This document shows, in pieces, positions 1-5,619 of a DNA stretch of 10,122 bases (the stretch's first letter is position 1; every line of letters starts with the position of its first letter). The notes below the pieces were generated by a model. It was given only the letters and a program-made list of their open reading frames with translations, made no database searches and was not told where the DNA came from. This stretch comes from Oscillospiraceae bacterium (GTDB taxonomy: Bacteria > Bacillota > Clostridia > Oscillospirales > Oscillospiraceae). The position numbers were made by a program, and so were the translations under genes. Location: assembly GCA_017458025.1 (NCBI GenBank), contig JAFTGG010000281.1:1-10122 (forward strand). The letters are read 5' to 3'.

Positions 1-935
1 AGAATCTCCGACGCGGCGCGCTCGGCCTCGGCGTAGGCGTTGGACGAGTCAAACACGCGGATCGTGCCGCTCTCGCCTGTCCATACCTCGCGCTTGCCAA
101 AGAAAAACCGTTCCACATGGCCGAGCGCGTTTTTGATCTCGCCGGGGGGAAGCGTTTTGCGCTCGTAATCCACGCCCGCGTCCTTCGCCTCGGCGATTAG
201 CTGCTCGCACACGCGCAGGCTCTCGCGGAACAGCTCGCGGTCGTCCGTATCGCCGAGCAGCGTAACGGTCACGCTGCCCGCGCGGCGCAGCATAATGCGC
301 AGGATACGAATTTCGCGTCCCGTAAAGTAGGAAAAGCCGTCCAGATAAACGTCTTTTCCGTCTATGTATTGCGATTCTTCGAGGTTTTCCTCCAGCTTTT
401 CGAGCCGGTCGCGGGCGTCGCGCCCGTCGGCGGTCAGCTTCGCGAGGTACACGCCGTAGAGCAGCGCGACGTCGCGCAGCTTGTCGCCAATTTCGCCGGA
501 AATCGTCTCGACCTTTTCCGCCAGCACCTCCGGCGCGACGGCGTAGGCCTGCAGCTCCTCCATCACGTCGAGCAGGCTTTCAAGGAACGCGCTGCGCTGC
601 GAGGGCTTGCAATATACCTTGAGCGCCGGCGCGAGCTCCTGGAGCGCCCGCTGTAAGGTCAGCAGCTTGCCGCCATTGTCCAGCGTCACGTCCGCGCTGC
701 CGCCCGTGATGGACAGCACGCGCGAGGCAAGCAGCTTAAAGGTCAGCACCTCGGCGTGGCGGCTCGCCGTGTCGCCGCAGGCGCGGCAGATATCAACCTC
801 GGCGACATGCGAAGCGTGCTCCGGCACCAGCAGGATCTGCTTGCGCTCGGGATGCTCGCGCCCCTCTCGCGCGATCTCCCGTAAAATACGCTCGGACTTG
901 CCCGTTCGCGCCCGCCCCATCAAGAGCCGCAGCAT
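1..935 (-). CDS. addB: ATP-dependent helicase/nuclease subunit AddB, N-terminal part (runs off left edge)
   Basis: AddB pairs with AddA to form the Firmicute counterpart of RecBCD, which resects double-strand breaks and loads RecA. The visible 311 codons begin MLRLLMGRARTGKS, an N-terminal Walker A motif (GRARTGKS, residues 7-14) typical of AddB. Next come ILLVPEHAS (about 35-43), the helicase-like beta strand and PE motif, and a 'VLTFKLLASRVL' segment as in AddB/RexB. Later YLDGFSYFT and TVTLLGDTDD match the UvrD-like core. The family is about 1100-1170 residues, so the nuclease and Fe-S parts lie outside the window. The start at 935 is chosen because GAGGTGAG lies just upstream and the Walker A motif then sits in the usual place. 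A good extended -10 promoter lies 34 bases upstream of the start. addA is expected further left but cannot be seen. Confidence 0.9.
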   Translation of the reverse strand, partial: MLRLLMGRARTGKSERILREIAREGREHPERKQILLVPEHASHVAEVDICRACGDTASRHAEVLTFKLLASRVLSITGGSADVTLDNGGKLLTLQRALQELAPALKVYCKPSQRSAFLESLLDVMEELQAYAVAPEVLAEKVETISGEIGDKLRDVALLYGVYLAKLTADGRDARDRLEKLEENLEESQYIDGKDVYLDGFSYFTGREIRILRIMLRRAGSVTVTLLGDTDDRELFRESLRVCEQLIAEAKDAGVDYERKTLPPGEIKNALGHVERFFFGKREVWTGESGTIRVFDSSNAYAEAERAASEI

Positions 936-968
936 ACGCCTCACCTCGCCTTCGCAATTTCCATGTAG

Positions 969-997
969 ATTCTAGCACGAAAGCAGCCGGACGGCAA
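969..997 (-). promoter_or_regulatory. Sigma-A-type promoter for addB
   Basis: Read on the minus strand: TTGCCG (997-992), a 17-base spacer, then TAGAAT (974-969) with a TG one base upstream (extended -10). The transcript would start near 962 and reach the addB ATG at 935 after a short leader. It lies in the 71-base gap between the small membrane protein gene and addB. Inferred from consensus match only. Confidence 0.6.
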
Positions 998-1006
998 CGA
1001 AAACCT

Positions 1007-1207
1007 TTACGCGCCGAGCTGCGACAGCAACTCCCAGACTTTAGAGCGCAGCACAATGTCCGCGCCTCCCGCGTCAGAGGTCAAGATGCCGTCGCACAGC
1101 GGCGAGAACGCCGTCGTCCACCACTGTGTCGTCAGGCTCGGCGACACGGCGCACCAAACGATGGTCACAACGACGCCGATCAAGAGGGAAAGCTCAAATT
1201 TACGCAT
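1007..1207 (-). CDS. Small single-span membrane protein, unknown function
   Basis: 66 residues. One hydrophobic segment near the N-terminus (about residues 7-22, LLIGVVVTIVWCAVSP) is followed by a short soluble tail containing WW (29-30), PLCDGIL and a conserved-looking DIVLRSKVWELL end. The charge pattern (MRK before the span) suggests N-in, tail outside, but this is inference. I do not recognise the family. It sits between ispE and addB on the same strand. AAAGGA (1223-1218) is its ribosome site, 10 bases before ATG. That site is buried in the 3' arm of a hairpin that also looks like the ispE terminator. The believable ribosome site and membrane-protein composition make this a real gene rather than a chance frame. 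Confidence 0.7.
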   Translation of the reverse strand: MRKFELSLLIGVVVTIVWCAVSPSLTTQWWTTAFSPLCDGILTSDAGGADIVLRSKVWELLSQLGA

Positions 1208-1250
1208 AAAAACACCGTCCTTTACTGTGATTAAACCAGTATGGACGGTG
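1208..1250 (-). terminator. Hairpin after ispE, overlapping the ribosome site of the next gene
   Basis: On the minus strand, CACCGTCC (1250-1243) pairs with GGACGGTG (1220-1213). An inner TACTG/CAGTA stem (1241-1237 with 1227-1223) and a 9-base loop complete it. It is followed by TTTTT (1212-1208) and then directly by the ATG at 1207. It begins 10 bases after the ispE stop. The 3' arm contains most of the AAAGGA ribosome site of the small membrane protein, so the same hairpin could terminate transcription, block translation, or both. The plus strand also has a T-rich tract (1251-1262) after it. Confidence 0.6.
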
Positions 1251-1260
1251 CTTTCATTTT

Positions 1261-2142
1261 TTAGACAAATCGCGTTAAGAACGTCTGCCGGTAGTCTGCC
1301 GACAAATCCTCATACGCCTCGCGCGCCGCCGCTTCATCGCGGTACAGCCCGAACACCGTCGGGCCGGAGCCGGTCATTGCCGCCGCTTCAGCCTTCATGC
1401 GGCGCAAGCGTTCCTTGATGCCGAATACCTCGGCATATTCCTTCGGCAATACCGTTTCAAACACATTCTTGACCCGCGACGCCACGCCGTCCGCGTCGCC
1501 GTGATGCAGCGCGTCGAGCATGCCGTTCGTGTCGGGGCGGCTCCACAGCTCCGACACCTTCACGCGGGAAAACAGCATCGGCGTCGGAATATCGAAGTCC
1601 GGCTTGCAGAGCACGACATGGAACGGCGGCGCGGCGCGGAGCGCGGTCAAGCGCTCTCCCCTGCCCTCGGCAAGCGCTGTGCCGCCTCGGACGCAGTAGG
1701 GCACATCGCTGCCGACCCGCGCGGCGATACGCTCCAGCTCGTCGCCCAACAGGTCCGGCTTTAGGAGCTTTCGCAGCGCGCGCAGCGTCGCCGCCGCGTC
1801 GGAGCTGCCGCCCGCCATGCCCGCCCGCGCGGGAATACGCTTTTCAATGTCGATGGCAAGCCCGCGCGGCGCGACGCCCGTCGCGGCGAAAAACGCCCGC
1901 GCCGCCTTGACGGCGAGGTTCGTCTCGTCGCCCGGGATCTCGCCGCAGCGGCAGACAATGCCGTCGCCATCGGTCAGCGCGACCGTCACATCGTCGTGCA
2001 GCTCAACGGTCTGCATGACCATTTGCAGATCATGATACCCGTCCTCGCGCTTGCGAAGGATATCCAGCGTCAGGTTCAGTTTCGCGAACGCGCTGAGCGT
2101 GAGCGCCTTTTGACCGCAAGCGGGCGCCGCGATACCCGTCAT
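1261..2142 (-). CDS. ispE: 4-diphosphocytidyl-2-C-methyl-D-erythritol kinase (IspE)
   Basis: IspE phosphorylates CDP-methylerythritol with ATP, the fourth step of the MEP pathway to isoprenoid precursors, in the cytoplasm. The protein has 293 residues, normal for the family. The N-terminal SAFAKLNLTLDIL holds the expected lysine (K21). The GHMP glycine-rich loop PARAGMAGGSSDAAATL spans about 104-120. GSDVPYCVRGG follows with the likely catalytic Asp146, and the C-terminal GHMP motif MTGSGPTVFGLY is near 256-267. The start ATG overlaps the stop of the DUF1015 gene (ATGA, 2142-2139), which suggests translational coupling and one transcript. The stop is followed at once by a hairpin. Confidence 0.97.
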   Translation of the reverse strand: MTGIAAPACGQKALTLSAFAKLNLTLDILRKREDGYHDLQMVMQTVELHDDVTVALTDGDGIVCRCGEIPGDETNLAVKAARAFFAATGVAPRGLAIDIEKRIPARAGMAGGSSDAAATLRALRKLLKPDLLGDELERIAARVGSDVPYCVRGGTALAEGRGERLTALRAAPPFHVVLCKPDFDIPTPMLFSRVKVSELWSRPDTNGMLDALHHGDADGVASRVKNVFETVLPKEYAEVFGIKERLRRMKAEAAAMTGSGPTVFGLYRDEAAAREAYEDLSADYRQTFLTRFV

Positions 2143-3398
2143 TTGATCTTCCGCGCCTCGACGTAATAGCGCTTGTCCTGCGCGTGGCCCATCGAAAACG
2201 TCTTACGCGGCAGCACGCCGTCCGCCATAACGGTCTTGAACAACTGATCCTTGCCCATCGCGGGCAGCAGCAAACCGATGTTGCCGGACTTTTTGCCCAA
2301 CTGGCGCGTCACGTCGTCGCCGTGGATATAGTCCACCTCGCCGTCGTGGGTCTTGAGATACTCGTCGACGAACGCCTGCAGCGTACCGACGGCGAGTTGT
2401 ACCTTCGGATCGGGCACGGTGAGATAGCCCTCGAACGCGTCGCAGACGACCTCGATGCAATGGCCCTCGCCCTTGCCCTCGTAGGCATTTGGGTAGAATT
2501 TCTTGAACGCCGCGATAAAGTCTCCGGCGTCCACGCCGAACAGCACGCGGTGGATCGGCTCAAACTGCAGCGCGTCGTCATGGTTGTTGACGACCTCGAC
2601 GAGAGCAAACCGCGCAAGAGGATTCGCGTCGCCCTGCTCCTCGCGGCACGCCTTCGCGGTCGCGAGCGAGTGGTTGCCGTCGCCCACGGCGAACAGCAGC
2701 GGCTGAACGCCGGAAACGCCGTACTTTTTCTGCATCGCCTCGTCGGTGCAAAGCCCCGTCAACGCGTCGGCAACGGCGTCTATTTGCGCGTCGGAGAGCC
2801 GCCGGCCGGTCAGGTGCCCGCCGCCCTCCATGAGGTCGAAGTCATAGAGCTTTTCCATGCCCGACGCCTCCGCGGTCAGCGGCTCGATGACGGTCTTGTC
2901 GGGGTCGTCGATGAGCAGCATGACGTGCGGCAGCTCGATGGGCGCGTTACGGCGCACCTTGGCGCGCGGCGGGATACGTTCGAGCACCGTGCCTTCGGTG
3001 GCGCGGATCAGCGCGCCGGAGCCTGGCGTAAAGTCGTAGGCGTCGAGGTCGACCATGCCGACAAGCCCGTGGCGGATCTTGCCGTCGGACTGCGTACGCT
3101 CGATATAGACCAGCGATTCTTTCAGCGTTTTAAACAAATCTCGCTTCAGATAGTCGTCCATCGTCGCGTTGATCTTTTCGATGTGCCGCTCCACGTCGGG
3201 CGCCTTCAGCTCCGCTTCGGGCAGGATCAGGCGCAGCGTGGACGGCGCGTCGCCGACATTCCGCTCCACGCGCCGCCAATACTCCGGCTCCGAGGTGAAT
3301 TGGTCGCAGGCGACGACCGCCCATTTCTCCATATCCGCGTCCTTCGGCAACAGGATATCGGCGGGATAAAATCCGAGGCTCTTGAATTTCTCGTTCAT
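2139..3398 (-). CDS. DUF1015 family protein
   Basis: 419 residues from the ATG at 3398. The protein begins MNEKFKSLGFYPADILLPKD and continues with WAVVACDQFTSEPEYW, the hallmark N-terminus of DUF1015 proteins. AVGDGNHSLATAKA lies near residues 239-252, and NIGLLLPAM plus SMGHAQDKRYY are near the C-terminus, so it looks complete. The biochemical role is not established; in Clostridia the family is often seen near serine or central metabolism genes (recollection, not shown here). A longer reading from a TTG at 3419 exists, but AAAGGAG lies 8 bases before the ATG at 3398, so the shorter start is preferred. It is first in a transcript with ispE (4-base overlap), behind a leader of about 180 nt that contains repeat copy A. 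Confidence 0.92.
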   Translation of the reverse strand: MNEKFKSLGFYPADILLPKDADMEKWAVVACDQFTSEPEYWRRVERNVGDAPSTLRLILPEAELKAPDVERHIEKINATMDDYLKRDLFKTLKESLVYIERTQSDGKIRHGLVGMVDLDAYDFTPGSGALIRATEGTVLERIPPRAKVRRNAPIELPHVMLLIDDPDKTVIEPLTAEASGMEKLYDFDLMEGGGHLTGRRLSDAQIDAVADALTGLCTDEAMQKKYGVSGVQPLLFAVGDGNHSLATAKACREEQGDANPLARFALVEVVNNHDDALQFEPIHRVLFGVDAGDFIAAFKKFYPNAYEGKGEGHCIEVVCDAFEGYLTVPDPKVQLAVGTLQAFVDEYLKTHDGEVDYIHGDDVTRQLGKKSGNIGLLLPAMGKDQLFKTVMADGVLPRKTFSMGHAQDKRYYVEARKIK

Positions 3399-3436
3399 CG
3401 CGTTTCTCCTTTCGCGCAAACGGTCATCTTATGCTG

Positions 3437-3570
3437 CTATCGGATAAAAAGCTCACACGATTTATCCGATAGATGCCGCCGGCGGCATACAGTTGCTGAC
3501 GCAACTGACGTCTCAGGCGAACTCATAGCAAAAGATACCATAAATGGGATCTTTTGCTATGAGTTCAGTA
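3437..3570 (+). repeat. Structured intergenic repeat, copy A
   Basis: About 134 bases, shared in inverted orientation with 5169-5307. Order on the plus strand: a stem pairing CTATCGGATAAA (3437-3448) with TTTATCCGATAG (3461-3472); a 16-base perfect palindrome ATGCCGCC/GGCGGCAT (3473-3488); a small stem GTTGC-TGAC-GCAAC (3492-3505); ACTGACGTCTCA, shared exactly with copy B; then a near-perfect 48-base palindrome (3519-3566), whose 18-base arms pair without mismatch and which ends in a second CCAT/ATGG stem. It lies wholly in the presumed leader of the DUF1015-ispE transcript, 38 bases from the DUF1015 start. No transposase-like gene is present. Either an RNA leader element or a small non-autonomous mobile element is possible. 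Confidence 0.85.
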
Positions 3571-3582
3571 TTACAACATCTG

Positions 3583-3611
3583 ATTATACTATACCCAACA
3601 GGCGAAAGCAA
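3583..3611 (-). promoter_or_regulatory. Sigma-A promoter for the DUF1015-ispE transcript
   Basis: On the minus strand: TTGCTT (3611-3606), a 17-base spacer, and a perfect TATAAT (3588-3583). Start of transcription is expected near 3576, about 10 bases before the 48-base palindrome of repeat copy A. The mRNA would therefore start with a strong hairpin and carry a leader of about 180 nt. This is the best promoter match in the window. Confidence 0.7.
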
Positions 3612-3626
3612 CGGCTTTGGTAAATT

Positions 3627-3654
3627 TTGCAAAAAATTATTTTGCTTGCATAAA
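3627..3654 (+). promoter_or_regulatory. Weak candidate promoter for the DUF378 gene
   Basis: TTGCAA (3627-3632), a 16-base spacer and CATAAA (3649-3654), in an AT-rich patch. A short inverted repeat GCAAAA-AATTA-TTTTGC (3629-3645) lies over the spacer and could be a protein-binding site. The -10 match is poor, so this is only a candidate. Confidence 0.3.
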
Positions 3655-3710
3655 AGTTTGGCAGTTTACAGACACTACGCAAGACCTCAGCAAAAAAGGA
3701 GGATATTCTC

Positions 3711-3929
3711 ATGTTCATTGATAAGCTTGCGCTGACGCTTTCGATCATTGGCGCGCTCAACTGGGGCAGCATCGGCCTGTTCGGCTTCGACGCCGTGGCG
3801 TTCCTGTTCGGCGGGCAGACCGGCACGATCAGCCGCGTGATCTACACCCTCGTCGGCCTCGCCGGCATCTGGTGCATCACGATGCTGTTCCGCGAGACCG
3901 AACCGTTTGAGAGCAAGGACCACGCGTAA
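3711..3929 (+). CDS. DUF378 family small membrane protein
   Basis: 72 residues with two membrane spans (about 5-24 and 39-59). The conserved DUF378 stretch ALNWGSIGLFGFDAVAFLFG lies at about 15-34. A charged end (RETEPFESKDHA) follows. Function is unknown for the family, which includes Bacillus YuzA and is common in Firmicutes. A strong ribosome site AAAAGGAGG (3695-3703) sits 7 bases before the ATG, suggesting high expression. It is a single-gene unit with its own terminator. It stands back-to-back with the DUF1015 operon, whose promoter lies in the same intergenic region. Confidence 0.9.
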   Translation: MFIDKLALTLSIIGALNWGSIGLFGFDAVAFLFGGQTGTISRVIYTLVGLAGIWCITMLFRETEPFESKDHA

Positions 3930-3934
3930 GCGGC

Positions 3935-3980
3935 AAAAAAGCGGGCATGGGAGGCAAACGTCTCCCATGTCCGCCTTTTA
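3935..3980. terminator. Bidirectional intrinsic terminator
   Basis: GCGGGCATGGGAG (3941-3953) pairs with CTCCCATGTCCGC (3962-3974), with a single G-T wobble and an 8-base loop. On the plus strand CTTTTA follows and would end the DUF378 transcript. On the minus strand TTTTTT (3940-3935) follows and would end the converging small gene whose stop is at 3978-3980. The stem is long and GC-rich. Confidence 0.85.
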
Positions 3981-4245
3981 CGCATTGAACGCCATTGCGC
4001 CCGCAAACAGTCCCCTCAGAGACAGCAAGGCAGCCCACGCAGAAAACCGGCCCCGCATCATGGCGAGGCGGTACGCCGCGAACGCGAGGACGCTGAAGCC
4101 ATAAGCAAATTCCCCGCCCATAGACTGCTTGAGCGCCGGAAATGCGAAGCCGCGGAAAACTCCTCCGGCAGTGAGTTGACGAATGAAATATAGGGCGCGA
4201 CGAAGATAGCGCGGCCGCGCCGACAATCATTTCCGTTTTGCGCAC
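3978..4245 (-). pseudogene. Frameshifted small membrane-protein gene
   Basis: The span has gene signals on the minus strand: a promoter at 4303-4276, a G-rich ribosome site before a GTG start at 4245, and a terminator just after a TAA at 3978-3980. The reading frame does not hold, because 268 bases is not a multiple of three. The GTG frame starts MRKTEMIVGAAA and then becomes nonsense-like. A second frame reads AIFVAPYISFVNSLPEEF. A third, open from about 4226 to the TAA, reads like a hydrophobic protein (GGEFAYGFSVLAFAAYRLAM, then FSAWAALL, GLFAGAMAFNA). The simplest view is a gene of about 89 codons broken by one or more indels near 4200-4235. The alternative is a short intact gene from TTG at 4226 (82 residues) with a weak ribosome site. 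Family not recognised. Confidence 0.45.
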
Positions 4246-4275
4246 TTCCCCGCCCCCTTTCGCCGTCGTATCCCC

Positions 4276-4303
4276 ATTATAGCGAAACGGCGACGGAGCG
4301 CAA
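4276..4303 (-). promoter_or_regulatory. Sigma-A promoter of the broken small gene
   Basis: On the minus strand: TTGCGC (4303-4298), a 16-base spacer and a perfect TATAAT (4281-4276), then the GTG start at 4245 about 30 bases on. It is back-to-back with the nth promoter; the two -35 boxes are only 8 bases apart. Confidence 0.6.
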
Positions 4304-4311
4304 GTTTCCGC

Positions 4312-4340
4312 TTTACGCGGCGGCCTTTTCGTGCTATCCT
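4312..4340 (+). promoter_or_regulatory. Candidate promoter for nth (extended -10)
   Basis: TTTACG (4312-4317), a 17-base spacer, and TATCCT (4335-4340) with TG at 4332-4333. Transcription would start near 4347, inside the palindrome CGAAAACG-AC-CGTTTTCG (4343-4360). Confidence 0.45.
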
Positions 4341-4342
4341 AT

Positions 4343-4360
4343 CGAAAACGACCGTTTTCG
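4343..4360 (+). promoter_or_regulatory. Perfect palindrome at the nth transcription start
   Basis: CGAAAACG (4343-4350) and CGTTTTCG (4353-4360) are exact reverse complements, separated by AC. The palindrome lies between the -10 box and the nth ribosome site (4361-4367), where a repressor operator would sit. As RNA it would form an 8-base-pair stem touching the ribosome site, though the 2-base loop is tight. No regulator can be named. Confidence 0.4.
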
Positions 4361-4372
4361 GGAGGAGCCGAC

Positions 4373-5014
4373 ATGAAGTCAAAAGCCGCCGTCAAACGCA
4401 TCATTGAGGAATTGAAGGTCCTCTACCCCGACGCGCTCTGTTCGCTTACATACAATAAGGACTACGAGCTGCTGTTCGCCGTGCGTCTCTCGGCGCAGTG
4501 TACCGACGCGCGGGTCAATATGGTCACGCCGTCGCTCTACGCGAAGTTCCCGACGCTCGAGGCGTTCGCGAACGCGACATACGAGGAGGTCGGCGAGGCG
4601 ATCCGCTCCTGCGGGTTCTACAACACCAAGGCGAAGGACATTGTCGAGTGCGCCAAAATTCTCGTCGGGCAGTATGGCGGGAAGGTCCCCGGCACGATGG
4701 AGGAGCTGACGGCGCTGCCCGGCATCGGACGCAAGACCGCAAACCTCATTCTCGGCGATGTTTACGGACAGCCTGCCTACGTCTGCGATACGCACTGTAT
4801 CCGTATCACGGGACGGCTCGGCCTCACCGACGGCAGCAAGGACCCGCTGAGCGTGGAGCGGCAGTTGCGCGAGGTCATTCCCGGCCCAGAGAGCAGCAAC
4901 TTCTGCCACCGCATGGTACTCCACGGACGCGCGCTGTGCATGGCGCGAAAACCGAACTGCGCGGAATGTCCGCTCAAAAAAGACTGCGATTTCGGCAAGA
5001 AGCTCCCCGCCTGA
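4373..5014 (+). CDS. nth: Endonuclease III (DNA glycosylase/AP lyase)
   Basis: Nth removes oxidised pyrimidines and cuts at the resulting abasic site in base excision repair. 213 residues from the ATG at 4373, very near the E. coli length. The helix-hairpin-helix is ELTALPGIGRKTANLIL (111-127) with catalytic Lys121, and catalytic Asp139 lies in VCDTHC (E. coli K120 and D138). The C-terminal iron-sulfur cluster motif is intact: Cys189-x6-Cys196-x2-Cys199-x5-Cys205. Most homologues have Val before the catalytic Asp; here it is Cys, with another Cys after the His. A longer frame from 4331 is rejected because GGAGGAG (4361-4367) directly precedes 4373 and the extra residues include the promoter. 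It stands alone, with a hairpin at its stop codon. Confidence 0.97.
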   Translation: MKSKAAVKRIIEELKVLYPDALCSLTYNKDYELLFAVRLSAQCTDARVNMVTPSLYAKFPTLEAFANATYEEVGEAIRSCGFYNTKAKDIVECAKILVGQYGGKVPGTMEELTALPGIGRKTANLILGDVYGQPAYVCDTHCIRITGRLGLTDGSKDPLSVERQLREVIPGPESSNFCHRMVLHGRALCMARKPNCAECPLKKDCDFGKKLPA

Positions 5015-5030
5015 CGGCAGGGAGCTTTCT
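5001..5030 (+). terminator. Hairpin overlapping the nth stop codon
   Basis: AGCTCCC (5001-5007) pairs with GGGAGCT (5020-5026); an inner GCC/GGC stem with loop TGAC contains the stop codon (5012-5014). The tail TTCT is short, so it is a weak terminator at best; a run of seven T (5051-5057) follows later without a clear stem. Confidence 0.45.
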
Positions 5031-5081
5031 GCTGCTCATCGGGCAAGCACTTTTTTTGTCCGCGGCGCATATAGTATCACA

Positions 5082-5135
5082 GGCGCATGCGCCGTTGCGA
5101 CGCCGGCTTTTGATTCGCGCGCGGCGTATGCCGCG
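5082..5135. repeat. Two GC-rich palindromes in the nth downstream gap
   Basis: GGCGCATGCGCC (5082-5093) is a perfect 12-base palindrome. CGCGGC-GTAT-GCCGCG (5120-5135) is a 6-base-pair stem with a 4-base loop. They lie between the nth terminator and repeat copy B, with no open frame of note. They could be binding sites or part of a larger structured intergenic element; nothing similar flanks copy A. Otherwise I see no gene or clear promoter in 5031-5168. Confidence 0.4.
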
Positions 5136-5168
5136 ATACGATTGCCCCGCGCGGCAGCCGCATTTTGA

Positions 5169-5307
5169 TACTGAACTCATTTAAGGCATCTTTCTTATAG
5201 CGCCGAAGGCGCGTATGAGTTCGTATGAGACGTCAGTTGCGTCAGCAGCTGTATGCCGCCTGCGGCAGCATCTATCGGATAAAAAGTGTAATCTTTTTAT
5301 CCGATAG
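5169..5307 (-). repeat. Structured intergenic repeat, copy B
   Basis: About 139 bases, the reverse complement counterpart of 3437-3570. Shared parts: ATGAGTTCAGTA at the distal end (here 5180-5169); the TGAGACGTCAGTTGCGTCAGC-like middle; GTATGCCGCC...GGC; and the closing stem, here a perfect 15-base-pair CTATCGGATAAAAAG (5272-5286) with CTTTTTATCCGATAG (5293-5307), loop TGTAAT. The distal arm differs: GAACTCAT (5173-5180) and ATGAGTTC (5215-5222) are kept, but the inside is a different stem, GCGCC-GAA-GGCGC (5200-5212). The closing stem ends 33 bases before the ATG at 5341, so its placement relative to the next gene mirrors copy A. Confidence 0.85.
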
Positions 5308-5340
5308 CGGTATGAATCATCACGACGTGGAGGGATTTCT

Positions 5341-5598
5341 ATGGACGCAAAAACCGCTGCCGCCATTGAACGGCTCAAGAAAAATAAGGACCTCGCCGAG
5401 CAGATCATGCGCTCCGGCGACGGGCAGAAGCTGATGGATATGCTCGCCGGCAGCGACGGCGGAGCGGCGTTGAACCGCGCGGCGAGCGCCGCCGCCAAAG
5501 GCGACACAAAAGAGCTGTCGCAAATGCTGCAAAATCTGATGCAAAATCAGGATGCGGCGGCGGTCATGAGCCGCCTGAACGATTCGGCAAAGCGGTAA
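5341..5598 (+). CDS. Small helical protein, first gene of a three-gene cassette
   Basis: 85 residues, no signal peptide and no membrane span. It is rich in Ala, Met, Gln and charged residues and likely all-helical. The first half (AAIERLKKNKDLAEQIMRS) and the stretches GQKLMDMLAG and LSQMLQNLMQNQDAAAVM look amphipathic. I recall similar uncharacterised small proteins in Oscillospiraceae genomes but cannot name a family. GGAGGG (5329-5334) precedes the ATG. The next gene starts 21 bases after its stop, so they are probably co-transcribed. The leader holds repeat copy B. No convincing promoter was found upstream. Confidence 0.8.
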   Translation: MDAKTAAAIERLKKNKDLAEQIMRSGDGQKLMDMLAGSDGGAALNRAASAAAKGDTKELSQMLQNLMQNQDAAAVMSRLNDSAKR

Positions 5599-5619
5599 AG
5601 GGGTCAGGAGGCGTTCGGT

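Noticed and set aside
2184..3623. Long 479-residue open frame on the plus strand
   Set aside because: It is antisense to the DUF1015 gene and rich in His, Arg and Val in a pattern expected from GC-biased codons read backwards. No matching ribosome site or family motif.
4331..4372. Longer N-terminus of Nth (14 extra residues)
   Set aside because: It includes promoter and palindrome sequence, and a good ribosome site lies just before the ATG at 4373.
5056..5075. Possible promoter TTGTCC ... TATAGT upstream of the cassette
   Set aside because: The spacing is only about 8 bases, and other spacing choices have no usable -35 box.
3437..5307. Composite transposon bounded by the two inverted repeat copies
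   Set aside because: The enclosed genes (DUF378, a small broken gene, nth) include no transposase, and no target-site duplication was seen; the copies each end in internal stems rather than matching outer ends.
5181..5507. Minus-strand frame through repeat copy B, similar to one through copy A (RCRRRHT..ADATDV text)
   Set aside because: The likeness comes from the repeated DNA, not from a protein. Each frame runs into a neighbouring gene or gap and has no ribosome site.
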